Positions 1 through 8,330 are shown, counted from the stretch's first letter. The stretch: DNA of 19,036 bases from an uncultured Oscillospiraceae bacterium (GCA_900545625.1 UQZS01000035.1:1-19036); one strand, 5' to 3'. Made by a program: numbers and translations. Notes: generated by a model from the sequence alone, not told the origin.

Positions 1-1
1 A

Positions 2-972
2 TTCCACCAGTTCGGCGTGGAATCCTTCGGCGCGGGCACGCCCGCAGCGGACGCGGAGATCATCTCCCTCGCGCACGCGGTGTTCCGCTATCTCGGCGTG
101 CAGAACCTGCGGCTCGAGATCAACTCGATCGGCTGCCCGACATGCAGGAAGAAATTCCAAGAGGCGCTCAAAGCCTATTTTGAGAGCTACCGCGAGCAGC
201 TTTGCGATACCTGCAAATCGAGGCTTGAACGCAACCCCATGCGCATTCTGGACTGCAAAAGCCCCGTCTGCTCCGGAATCGCCGCCGGCGCACCGAAGAT
301 CCTCGACTATTTGTGCGACGACTGCCGCACCCACTTCGACGCGGTGCAGCGCTATCTTACGGCGATGGACATCGACTTCACCGTCAACCCGGCCATTGTG
401 CGCGGGCTTGACTACTATACGCGCACGGTATTTGAATTTGTTTCGAGCGAGATCGGCGCGCAGGGCACGGTCTGCGGCGGCGGACGGTACGACGGGCTTT
501 TGGAGGAGCTCGGCGGCAAGCCGATGCCTGCGTGCGGCTTCGGGATGGGGATCGAACGCTTGCTTCTTTTGATGGAAGCGCAGGGCGTGCCGTTCCCTGA
601 GCCGAAGAAATGTGACGTCTATCTTGTCTCCATGGGCGAAGAAGCCGGGCTGAAGGCCGCCGCCCTTGCCGAACAGCTTCGCGAAGAGGGGCTTTCGGCA
701 CAGTTCGACACCGTCGGCAGAGGGCTTAAAGCGCAGATGAAATATGCCGATAAGCTCGGCGCGGCATACACCGTCGTGCTCGGCGATGCGGAGCTTGAGA
801 GCCGCCGTGTCAGCCTTAAGAATATGCGTGACGGCACGCAGACAGAGCTTACTTTAGACGATTTTGTCGGCGCGTTCCAGTCCATCGTCCTTCGCGAGGC
901 GCTCGCCGCCTTAGACACATCGGATCTGGACGAGGCGGATATTTCCACGATTTTAGGGGGCGTGCAAAACTG

Positions 973-973
<1 letters not shown>
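2..973 (+). CDS. hisS: Histidyl-tRNA synthetase (HisRS), 3' part
   Basis: Class II aminoacyl-tRNA synthetase that charges tRNA-His in the cytoplasm. The gene enters from outside the window: the frame is already open at base 2 and the first residues read FHQFGVE, the end of class II motif 2, so the GTG at 17 is internal. The 323 residues seen include the HisA loop RGLDYYTRTVFEF (about 134-146), motif 3 GFGMGIERLLLL (about 179-190) and a C-terminal anticodon-binding domain (about 200-318). Between the catalytic blocks lie four Cys pairs (GCPTC, LCDTC, DCKSPVC, LCDDC), known in clostridial HisRS and probably a structural zinc site (inference). The TGA overlaps the aspS ATG by one base, so the two genes are an operon with probable translational coupling. 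Confidence 0.97.
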
Positions 974-2763
<1,790 letters not shown>

Positions 2764-2791
2764 AAAGGTTTGTAAAATCCAATACAACGCG

Positions 2792-2826
2792 ACGACCCGA
2801 ACAGAAACCTGTTCGGGTCGTTTTTA
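2792..2826 (+). terminator. Rho-independent terminator of hisS-aspS
   Basis: A perfect 12-bp stem (left arm 2793-2804, right arm 2809-2820) with loop AAAC is followed by TTTTT at 2821-2825. There is no T tract on the minus strand, so it works in the plus direction only. Confidence 0.93.
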
Positions 2827-3050
2827 CACAAAAATGCGGATGCCAAAGACAGCGCCACGGCTGTGATGCGAACGAAAGCCCCGCCCCTACAACAGAAAGA
2901 ATCAAGTTTTCGGTATAGCCGCAGGTTGTTTGGAAACCTATACATACCCTAGGCAGGCATGGAAGCCTGTCACTACGCGGGGTATGGTTGGTTTGCTTCG
3001 TCGCCGCCGCTTTGCACAAACCTGCCAATTCCGCGACCGGCATCCAAAAT
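2827..3050. other. Intergenic region with repeat fragments
   Basis: No convincing gene lies between the aspS terminator and the spoIIQ-like stop codon. Bases 2899-2929 resemble 16081-16112 (both start GAATCAA and share GCC and GGTTGT blocks), so this is probably a remnant of a dispersed intergenic repeat. At 2943-2986 there is a two-tier inverted repeat: outer arms CATACCC (2943-2949) and GGGTATG (2980-2986), inner arms CAGGC (2954-2958) and GCCTG (2965-2969). No T tract follows on either strand, so it does not look like a terminator. Short open frames here have no ribosome binding site or recognisable product. Confidence 0.5.
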
Positions 3051-3785
3051 CTATCCGAGCACGCGCATCGGGTCAATCGCCGCATCGTCCTGCCAAAGCT
3101 CTAAGTGCAGATGCGTTTCGTCTGCGGCTTCAATGGGGATCGTGCCCAGATTCCCGACCTTGTCGTTGACGCTGACCGTCGCGCCGACTTCCACGGTGCT
3201 GCCTTTACCGAGCCCGCAGTACTTCGCGATCAGCCCGTCGCCGTGGTCGATCTCCACGACCGTGCCCCACAGCACATCGTCATACACCGCCTTGACCACC
3301 CCGTTGTTGATCGCCTTCACGGGGTCGCCCACCGCGCCGCGGAAATCCACGCCGTTGTGCACGCGCCAGTCGCCCATAGTCGCGGACTGCACCATTTCGC
3401 CGTCGGAAAAGCCTTTGTCCGTTTCGCCGTCCAGCGGTGTGACAAACGATGCCGCACGCTCAATGCCGTCCTCCTGCGCGGCGACCGCGAGACCTTCTTC
3501 CTCCTCGGGCACATAGACGCCGCCCGTCTCTTCGGGCGTTTCGGTATTGCTGCCGCTGTCGGGGAATGCCGGTGCGGTCAGCTCCTCTGCGGAAAATCGC
3601 ACCGTCTGCGCCTCGGTCGGCGCTTCGGTCGTCTCGGTTTCGTCGCTTTGCGGCTTCATCTGGAAATTCATCGCCGTGCGTGCGGCGACGCCCACGCCCA
3701 AAACACAGACCGCCAGCGTGAGATACAGCACTGCGGCGCGCCGCGTCAGTTTTTTCTTTGCTCTTTTCGGTTTACGGTTTTCCAT
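3051..3785 (-). CDS. SpoIIQ-like membrane-anchored M23/LytM protein
   Basis: Bitopic membrane protein of 244 residues: basic cytoplasmic N-terminus (1-16), one membrane segment (about 17-36), an acidic Ser/Thr/Glu-rich linker (45-105) and a LytM/M23 domain (113-240). Both zinc motifs are intact: HNGVD (H143, D147) and HLH (H225, H227). Bacillus SpoIIQ has lost the first His, whereas clostridial SpoIIQ usually keeps it. In the known system SpoIIQ spans the forespore side of the engulfment septum and pairs with SpoIIIAH. The size, single anchor and domain order fit, but a general M23 cell-wall peptidase is the alternative. The start is ATG 3785, because GGAGG (3798-3794) sits 8 nt upstream; a GTG at 3794 overlaps that site. 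It is transcribed divergently from the aminotransferase. Confidence 0.8.
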   Translation of the reverse strand: MENRKPKRAKKKLTRRAAVLYLTLAVCVLGVGVAARTAMNFQMKPQSDETETTEAPTEAQTVRFSAEELTAPAFPDSGSNTETPEETGGVYVPEEEEGLAVAAQEDGIERAASFVTPLDGETDKGFSDGEMVQSATMGDWRVHNGVDFRGAVGDPVKAINNGVVKAVYDDVLWGTVVEIDHGDGLIAKYCGLGKGSTVEVGATVSVNDKVGNLGTIPIEAADETHLHLELWQDDAAIDPMRVLG

Positions 3786-3856
3786 GTGGGACACCTCCGA
3801 AAGCAGTATGCCCCGTTTTTTGCATGTGTATTCGCTTTTGCAGATATACCGAACGG

Positions 3857-3885
3857 TTGCGCTTTTTTACGCAGTGTGCTACAAT
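3857..3885 (+). promoter_or_regulatory. Sigma-A-type promoter of aminotransferase-rsmA
   Basis: TTGCGC (3857-3862), a 17-nt spacer and TACAAT (3880-3885). It lies 30 nt before the aminotransferase start codon, which has GGGAG at 3904-3908. Confidence 0.75.
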
Positions 3886-3915
3886 AGCTGTTGATTTTGA
3901 AAAGGGAGTGTTCTC

Positions 3916-5100
3916 ATGGAATACACATTTTCCAAACGCATTTCTTCGCTGCAGCCGTCGGCGATCCGCGAGATTTTAAAAGCCACCGCCGACCCCTCGG
4001 TCATCCCTTTCGCGGCGGGCAACCCGGATGCCGCGGCGTTCCCCGTGGAGGAGGTGCGCGCCATTTCGAAGCGCATTTTCGAAGAAGCGCCCGTCACCGC
4101 CCTGCAATACGGCGTGACGGAAGGCTATGCGCCGCTTCGCGCACGTGTTAAGCAATATATGAAAGACAAGCACAACATCGGGCGCGATTTTGACGACCTG
4201 ATCATCACCTCGGGCGCGACGCAGGTCATGGACCTCGCGACCAAGACCCTTTGCAACTTCGGCGACGTTGTCATCAGCGAATCGCCGTCGTTCATCGGCT
4301 CGCTCAACTGCTTTCGTTCCTACGGCGTGCAGCTGCGCGGCGTGCCGGTCGAAGCGGACGGCATGAACATGGAGATTTTAGAGCAGAAGCTCAAAGAGAA
4401 CCAAAACGTCCGCTTCATCTACACCATCCCGAATTTCCAGAATCCCTCGGGCGCGACGATGTCGCTGGAAAAGCGCAAGAAGCTGTATGCGCTCGCAAAG
4501 CAGTACGGCGTGCTGATCCTCGAAGATAACCCCTACGGCGAGCTGCGCGTGGCGGGCGAGTCGCTGCCGAGCATCAAGAGCATGGATGAGGACGGCATCG
4601 TCATTTACGCGGGCTCGTTCTCCAAGGTGCTCGCGCCGGGCGTGCGCGTCGGGTACACGGTCGCCCCCGCGCCGATCGTCGCGAAAATGACCGTCGGCAA
4701 GCAGGCGGCGGACACCCACACGCCCATGTTTACCCAGATGCTCGTGGGCGAATGGATGGCGACCACCGATTTCGAAGCGCACATCCAAAAGATCCGCGCA
4801 ATTTACCGCCGCAAGCTGAATTTGATGTGCGACCTCATTGACGAAAAGCTCGGCGGCTTTGTGGAGTATGTGCGCCCCGAGGGCGGCATGTTCGTCTGGT
4901 GCAAGCTGCCCGATTCGGTCAATATGCTTGATTTCTGCGCGCGCGCCGTCGAGAAGAAGGTCGCGGTCGTGCCCGGCAGCGCGTTCACCGTCGAGGAGGG
5001 CGAAACGACCAACTGCTTCCGCATGAACTTCACCACGCCCTCGGATGAGAACATCGTCAAGGGGATGGATATCCTCGGCGAGCTGCGCCATGCGTTTTGA
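3916..5100 (+). CDS. PLP-dependent class I/II aminotransferase
   Basis: Fold-type I aminotransferase of 394 residues, resembling the group that includes 2-aminoadipate/kynurenine aminotransferases and MocR-like domains, but with no DNA-binding extension. PLP-site residues are all present: the NPSGA loop (N176), D204 and Y207 in EDNPYGE, the Schiff-base lysine K237 in GSFSK, and R244, which should hold the phosphate. An Arg in NCFRMNF near the C-terminus fits the substrate carboxylate contact. The amino donor and acceptor cannot be read from sequence; aromatic, branched-chain or 2-aminoadipate substrates are all possible. The start ATG has GGGAG 7 nt upstream. The stop overlaps the rsmA start by 11 nt, so the two are co-transcribed and probably coupled. 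Confidence 0.9.
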   Translation: MEYTFSKRISSLQPSAIREILKATADPSVIPFAAGNPDAAAFPVEEVRAISKRIFEEAPVTALQYGVTEGYAPLRARVKQYMKDKHNIGRDFDDLIITSGATQVMDLATKTLCNFGDVVISESPSFIGSLNCFRSYGVQLRGVPVEADGMNMEILEQKLKENQNVRFIYTIPNFQNPSGATMSLEKRKKLYALAKQYGVLILEDNPYGELRVAGESLPSIKSMDEDGIVIYAGSFSKVLAPGVRVGYTVAPAPIVAKMTVGKQAADTHTPMFTQMLVGEWMATTDFEAHIQKIRAIYRRKLNLMCDLIDEKLGGFVEYVRPEGGMFVWCKLPDSVNMLDFCARAVEKKVAVVPGSAFTVEEGETTNCFRMNFTTPSDENIVKGMDILGELRHAF

Positions 5101-5959
5101 TCTTTCCGACGAAAAGACCGTGCGCGCGGTGCTCGCCCGCCACGGCTTTTCGTTTTCGAAAGCGCTCGGGCAAAATTTCCTGATCGACCCGACCGTCTGC
5201 CCCGAAATGGCGCGGGCGGCAACACGGGAGGGCGCGGACTGTGTTTTGGAAATCGGCCCGGGCATCGGCGTTTTGACCGCGAGCCTTTGCGAACAGGCAA
5301 AGCAGATCGTCGCCGTCGAACTCGACCGCAGGCTGTTCCCCGTGCTTCGGGAGACGCTCGCGGACTATGACAACGTGGAGCTTGTCGAGGGCGACGCCAT
5401 GCAGCTTGACCTCCACGCGCTTTTGCGTGAACGCTTCGGCGAGGGCGCGCGCATCGCGGTGTGCGCAAATTTGCCGTATTATATCACCTCCCCGCTGCTC
5501 ATGCGGCTTTTGGAGTGCCGTCTGCCGATCGAAAAACTGGTCGTCATGGTGCAAAAGGAGGCCGCCGAGCGCCTTTGCGCCGAGGTCGGCTCGCGGGAAG
5601 CGGGCGCAGTCACGGTGGCGGTGCGCTATTACGCCGAGGCACGCACGCTCTTTACGGTCGGGCGCGAAGCCTTCCTGCCCGCGCCGAAGGTGGACAGCGC
5701 CGTGATCGAATTGTGCGTGCGGGAAAAACCCGCGGTCGAACTGCGCGACGAAGCGTATTTCTTCAAAATGGTGCGTGCGGCGTTCGCCCAGCGGCGCAAA
5801 ACGGCGGTGAACGGCATTGCGGCGGGCTTAAATCTGCCGAAAGCGGCGGTGGCCGAGGCGATCGCCGATACGGGACTGCCCGCCGACGTGCGCGCGGAAA
5901 AGATCCCGATGGAAAAGCTCGCGGAATTGGCGAATCGGCTTTTAGATATTAGATGTTAG
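5090..5959 (+). CDS. rsmA: 16S rRNA (adenine1518/1519-N6)-dimethyltransferase
   Basis: KsgA/RsmA dimethylates two adjacent adenines in the 3' terminal hairpin of 16S rRNA late in small-subunit assembly. The 289 residues fit the family. The N-terminus has the GQNFLID signature (27-33). The SAM-binding loop EIGPGIGVLT is at 54-63, and the catalytic NLPY motif is at 127-130, followed by YITSPLL. The ATG at 5090 is chosen by homology (the protein begins just before the ARHGF-SFSKALGQNF block); the longer frame from 5045 would add 15 residues unlike the family. The ribosome binding site is weak, which fits coupling to the overlapping aminotransferase. The stop lies inside a TTAGAT-rich stretch that begins the repeat-containing gap downstream. 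Confidence 0.96.
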   Translation: MRFDLSDEKTVRAVLARHGFSFSKALGQNFLIDPTVCPEMARAATREGADCVLEIGPGIGVLTASLCEQAKQIVAVELDRRLFPVLRETLADYDNVELVEGDAMQLDLHALLRERFGEGARIAVCANLPYYITSPLLMRLLECRLPIEKLVVMVQKEAAERLCAEVGSREAGAVTVAVRYYAEARTLFTVGREAFLPAPKVDSAVIELCVREKPAVELRDEAYFFKMVRAAFAQRRKTAVNGIAAGLNLPKAAVAEAIADTGLPADVRAEKIPMEKLAELANRLLDIRC

Positions 5960-6260
5960 ATGCTGACGATCGATGCGTGGTGGGCAAATCTGCGGAAAGC
6001 CGAAACTTTGCAGAAACCGTAGGGCGGGGGCTTGCTCCCGCCGTGGGCAATGGTTCAACCAAACCATTTCTTGTTTATCCTAAAAAGTTTCTGTCCGTGT
6101 TCCCCGGAAAGGACAAAATCTATACTTTTTGCGGCGGGAGCAAGCCCCCGCCCTACATCGGAGATCCTTCGGTTTTATCGCGACCGAAAATGCGCATTGC
6201 CTGTTTTCCCATCTAAGGCAGGCACGCAGAGACATATTAGCAAATAAAGGAGTTTTTACC
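5960..6260. other. Repeat-bearing gap between rsmA and TSCPD gene
   Basis: No gene is seen in these 301 bases. In order they hold a TTAGAT-type tract (from 5942), a block at 5991-6019 resembling 14944-14973, a 25-bp inverted-repeat element (6019-6156, listed separately), TTCGGT/ACCGAA arms (6168-6173, 6183-6188) and TGCCTG/CAGGCA arms (6198-6203, 6219-6224). I found no convincing promoter for the TSCPD gene. Open frames that run across the repeat arms lack ribosome binding sites. Confidence 0.6.
6019..6156. repeat. Perfect 25-bp inverted repeat element (MITE-like)
   Basis: The arms at 6019-6043 and 6132-6156 are exact reverse complements over 25 bases (outer end GTAGGGCGGG, inner end CCCGCCG) around an 88-bp A/T-richer centre. 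Each arm is also partly self-complementary (GCGGG ... CCCGC). It has no coding capacity. The shape suits a miniature inverted-repeat element or a mobile palindromic repeat. No target-site duplication is evident at its ends. Confidence 0.8.
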
Positions 6261-6524
6261 ATGACCTATACCTATCGCACGCGCGGGACGTGCTCGCAGC
6301 AGATCGAAGTCGAGCTCGACGGCGACGTGATCAAAAATGTGAAATTCTACGGCGGCTGCAACGGCAACACGCAGGGCGTGGCGCGCTTGGTGTGCGGCAG
6401 AAAGGTCGATGAAGTGATCGACACGCTTTCGGGCATTCGCTGCGGAATGCGCCCGACCTCCTGCCCCGACCAGCTCGCGCACGCGCTCAGAGAAGCGCAG
6501 AAGGCAGAGCCGCCGGCGGAATAA
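6261..6524 (+). CDS. TSCPD domain protein, TIGR03905 type
   Basis: Small cytoplasmic protein of 87 residues that is essentially one TSCPD domain, named for the motif seen here as PTSCPD (65-70). The same domain occurs at the C-terminus of class II (B12-dependent) ribonucleotide reductases. The stand-alone family has conserved cysteines and no established function. Cysteines are at 11, 33, 45, 61 and 68; a metal or redox role is plausible but unproven. AAAGGAG lies 8 nt before the ATG. The gene ends at a strong terminator. A second, 5'-truncated copy of its last 147 nt lies 1,231 bp downstream (7609-7755), bracketing the barstar/barnase pair. The tail after residue 81 is the least conserved part between the copies. 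Confidence 0.9.
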   Translation: MTYTYRTRGTCSQQIEVELDGDVIKNVKFYGGCNGNTQGVARLVCGRKVDEVIDTLSGIRCGMRPTSCPDQLAHALREAQKAEPPAE

Positions 6525-6540
6525 GGCAGAAAAGCAAAAG

Positions 6541-6583
6541 AAAACGGGGCTGTATCCTAAATCCAGGATACAGCCCCGTTTTT
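6541..6583. terminator. Bidirectional terminator between TSCPD and barstar genes
   Basis: A perfect 18-bp stem (6541-6558 and 6565-6582) with a 6-nt loop has an A run on the left and a T run on the right. It can therefore end the TSCPD transcript (+) and the toxin-inhibitor transcript (-), which converge here. Confidence 0.93.
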
Positions 6584-6592
6584 GCAAAACCG

Positions 6593-6886
6593 TCAGGGAC
6601 GGACCACGATTTCGATCTCGTCGCCGTATTTGGCACAGTGTTCTTTGAATTTCTGCAAAATCGTACAGATTTTTTTCACACAATCCGCGAGTTCAGCGGA
6701 TACGGTGTCCTCTCCGCAGAGTTCAATTCGGTCTGCGTCACATTCGGTTCGCAACAGATCCCAAAAGGCATCCCAATTTTGCCCGTAAAAATCGGGAAAG
6801 TCAAAGGCTTTTTTGATCCGCAGGTGCAGCTCCCCCAAGGATTTGCAGCCGGTCAGGTCGAGCGTGACCGTTTTTTTCGCTTTCAT
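6593..6886 (-). CDS. Barstar-family ribonuclease inhibitor (immunity protein)
   Basis: A 97-residue cytoplasmic protein of the barstar fold, expected to bind and block a barnase-type ribonuclease. The signature YGQNWDAFWD (34-43) corresponds to barstar's inhibitory helix: Y34, D39, W42 and D43 match barstar Tyr29, Asp35, Trp38 and Asp39, the last being the main contact in the barnase active site. The start is ATG 6886, with GGGAGG 7 nt upstream; a longer frame would run 44 residues back into the toxin gene with no homology. It begins 13 nt after the toxin stop on the same strand, so the two are co-transcribed and probably coupled. It is somewhat A/T-richer than neighbouring housekeeping genes. 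Pairing with the adjacent barnase domain makes the immunity role strong, although binding itself is inferred. Confidence 0.92.
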   Translation of the reverse strand: MKAKKTVTLDLTGCKSLGELHLRIKKAFDFPDFYGQNWDAFWDLLRTECDADRIELCGEDTVSAELADCVKKICTILQKFKEHCAKYGDEIEIVVRP

Positions 6887-6899
6887 GTGCCGTCCTCCC

Positions 6900-7484
6900 T
6901 TAAATGATTTCCAAAAATGTTTCATAGTGGTCGTAGGTGACAAACATAAGCCCGTCGTTAGACCACAGCAGGCGGTGCCCGTTTCGCCGCCCGCTGTAAT
7001 AATTGATATCCGCTTCATACCAGATCCGTCCGGGGATGTGCGGCAAACGGGTGTTCAAATTATTATAAATCCCCACGGTAAGCATTTTCCCCGGAGCAAA
7101 TTTCGCGGGAGGCTTCCCCCGCCTCCAACCTAACGCCGCCAGCTCTTCTTCGGTAATGTAATAATCCGGCAGTGCGCCGTGATACTTTATCCACCAGTCC
7201 GCGCCGTTTTCCCCGTCCTTTGTGCCTTCTCCGGCTTTTACAGCCTCCATCGGCTTTATCTCGCACCGGCAATTCAGATGAAGCGGCGGCTTTTTTTCCG
7301 GCGGCTCGTTTCTCGGATAAATCTGCCCGTGCCGGCTGCGGCAATCCTGACAGGTGCTCAGATCCAGCATTGCGATCCAGTTCAAAAAATGGCGGCTTTC
7401 CGCAGTGGGCGGGTCATAGGTATCCAAGAGCCCTTTGGATACAGGCTCCGAAAGGGTGTACCCATATACGGTTTTCACATACAT
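6900..7484 (-). CDS. MuF-tail/barnase fusion ribonuclease toxin
   Basis: Predicted 194-residue toxin. The C-terminal part (about 108-194) is a barnase-like guanyl-preferring ribonuclease of the N1/T1 superfamily: ITEEELAALGW, FAPGK, WYEADINY, then RRNGHR and DHYETF. The residues equivalent to barnase Lys27, Glu73, Arg83, Arg87 and His102 are all present (K133, E157, R167, R171, H186), so it should be active. Residues 43-76 carry CQDC, RHGQIYP and PPLHLNCRC (C45, C48, H52, H69, C72, C74). This resembles the C-terminal end of phage MuF/SPP1 gp7 minor head proteins and may bind a metal. Most of a MuF domain is missing. There is no signal peptide or membrane segment. The start ATG 7484 has GGGAG about 8 nt upstream; the open frame continues to 7907 but only antisense to other features. 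Confidence 0.9.
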   Translation of the reverse strand: MYVKTVYGYTLSEPVSKGLLDTYDPPTAESRHFLNWIAMLDLSTCQDCRSRHGQIYPRNEPPEKKPPLHLNCRCEIKPMEAVKAGEGTKDGENGADWWIKYHGALPDYYITEEELAALGWRRGKPPAKFAPGKMLTVGIYNNLNTRLPHIPGRIWYEADINYYSGRRNGHRLLWSNDGLMFVTYDHYETFLEII

Positions 7485-7581
7485 TTTAACACTCCCTTGC
7501 TTTGCGGTAAAGACCAAAGGCCTTTCATATATACGGCGAAGCGAAGGAGACTGAAGGGACAACCCGTACATTTTCGAGAAA

Positions 7582-7600
7582 TTGTAACAAAACGTTACAA
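7582..7600. promoter_or_regulatory. Perfect palindrome upstream of the toxin gene
   Basis: TTGTAAC (7582-7588) and GTTACAA (7594-7600) are exact inverted 7-bp arms around a 5-nt spacer. They lie 98 nt upstream of the toxin start and 8 nt from the edge of the truncated TSCPD copy. It could be an operator or the trace of a recombination site; neither can be decided here. I found no good -35/-10 pair for the toxin. Confidence 0.4.
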
Positions 7601-7608
7601 AACCGATC

Positions 7609-7755
7609 GTGGCACGTTTGGTGTGCGGCCGCAAGGTCGATGAAGTGATCGACACGCTTTCGGGTATCCGCTGCGGAATGCGCCCGACCTCCTGCCCCGA
7701 CCGGCTCGCGCACGCGCTCAGAGAAGCGCAGAAGGCGCAGCAGTCGGTGGAATAA
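7609..7755 (+). pseudogene. 5'-truncated second copy of the TSCPD gene
   Basis: These 147 nt align without gaps to the last 147 nt of the intact TSCPD gene (6378-6524), with 12 differences by hand count, and end at the same TAA. The frame is open for 48 codons. Its first 31 residues, including PTSCPD, are identical to the intact protein, and most base differences there are synonymous. It therefore diverged while still under protein-level selection and lost its 5' half later. The N-terminal half, with C11 and C33, and the start are absent. It is followed by its own terminator, unlike the one after the intact copy. Confidence 0.9.
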
Positions 7756-7773
7756 CGCGCTGACGCACGAAAC

Positions 7774-7812
7774 AAAAACCGCCCGGCTCCCTTACGGAAC
7801 CGGGCGGTTTTG
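7774..7812. terminator. Bidirectional terminator between TSCPD remnant and XRE gene
   Basis: The 12-bp stem AAAACCGCCCGG (7775-7786) with CCGGGCGGTTTT (7800-7811) is extended by TCC/GGA past one mismatch. A and T runs on the two sides allow it to serve both the plus-strand remnant and the minus-strand XRE gene. Confidence 0.88.
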
Positions 7813-7821
7813 CATTGGCTG

Positions 7822-8220
7822 TTAGTCCTTTTCCGAAAGCTGTGTGATCGCGAGCGCGGCGAGGCCGATGCCCAGCATACCGATGGCGTCGGCGGTTTCA
7901 ATCTCACCCAGAAACGACAGCACGGCGACGGCGATCCCCATCGCCAGCGCGACGCCCTTTAAGGCGAGCCGGACAAACGCCGAAACTCGGCCGGCGGCAG
8001 CCGTCCCTTTCGCAGCCGCTTTCCCCTGCATGAGCTCGTCAACGGTCACGTCGAAGATCTCGGCGAGCTTGGGAATGGAATTGACATCCGGGAAGGATAA
8101 GTCGCGTTCCCATTTGGAAACGGCTTTATCTGTAACGCCCATTTTTTCGGCAAGTTCAAGCTGTGTCATGCCCTTTTCCTTGCGCATCTCTGCGATCTTC
8201 GTTCCGAATGTTTTTTTCAT
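7822..8220 (-). CDS. XRE-family regulator with membrane tail
   Basis: A 132-residue DNA-binding protein. An N-terminal HTH of the Cro/C1 type spans about 7-62 (TQLELAEKMGVTDKAVSKWE is the helix-turn-helix core, followed by FPDVNSIPKLAEIF). After an Ala/Lys/Gly linker come two hydrophobic segments (about 87-104 and 111-127), so it is probably tethered to the membrane. Such XRE-TM proteins are common in Firmicutes and usually act as repressors; the target and signal here are unknown. The start is ATG 8220, with AAAGGAG 9 nt upstream. It has its own promoter (8251-8279) with palindromes at the -35 side, suggesting autoregulation. It lies downstream of prfA but is separated by a terminator. Confidence 0.88.
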   Translation of the reverse strand: MKKTFGTKIAEMRKEKGMTQLELAEKMGVTDKAVSKWERDLSFPDVNSIPKLAEIFDVTVDELMQGKAAAKGTAAAGRVSAFVRLALKGVALAMGIAVAVLSFLGEIETADAIGMLGIGLAALAITQLSEKD

Positions 8221-8250
8221 GCGTTTTCGCTCCTTTGTTGGGATACTTGC

Positions 8251-8279
8251 ATCTTAGCAGACCGCTGAATCTTTCGCAA
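8251..8279 (-). promoter_or_regulatory. Sigma-A-type promoter of the XRE gene
   Basis: On the minus strand TTGCGA (8279-8274), a 17-nt spacer and TAAGAT (8256-8251) lie about 30 nt before the XRE start. Confidence 0.75.
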
Positions 8280-8309
8280 CCGACCGTCGGTTTAGCCGGC
8301 TCGACCGGC
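8278..8309. promoter_or_regulatory. Two adjacent palindromes at the XRE promoter
   Basis: AACCGAC-C-GTCGGTT (8278-8292) is a perfect 7-bp inverted repeat touching the -35 element. GCCGG-N5-CCGGC (8295-8309) is a second, 5-bp one two bases further upstream. Their position fits operator sites, possibly for the XRE protein itself. This is inference from position. Confidence 0.45.
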
Positions 8310-8330
8310 AGTTTACCTGCGGCGGAAGAG

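Noticed and set aside
3805..3833. Possible sigma-F promoter for the SpoIIQ-like gene (GAATA, 15 nt, GGGCATACT on the minus strand)
   Set aside because: The -10 fits GGnnAnAnT, but the start point would fall on the ribosome binding site, leaving a leader of about 13 nt, and the -35 departs from consensus.
4378..5265. 295-residue minus-strand open frame
   Set aside because: Antisense to the aminotransferase and rsmA, with composition typical of a shadow frame.
5953..6247. Open frames between rsmA and the TSCPD gene
   Set aside because: They run through the inverted-repeat arms, lack ribosome binding sites and match nothing recognisable.
6261..7812. Prophage remnant
   Set aside because: Only the MuF-like tail recalls a phage; no integrase, capsid, portal or tail gene is present, so the toxin cassette alone is supported.
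7485..7907. Upstream extension of the toxin frame to 335 residues
   Set aside because: The added part is antisense to the TSCPD remnant, the terminator and the XRE gene end, has no homology, and a good GGGAG site precedes ATG 7484.
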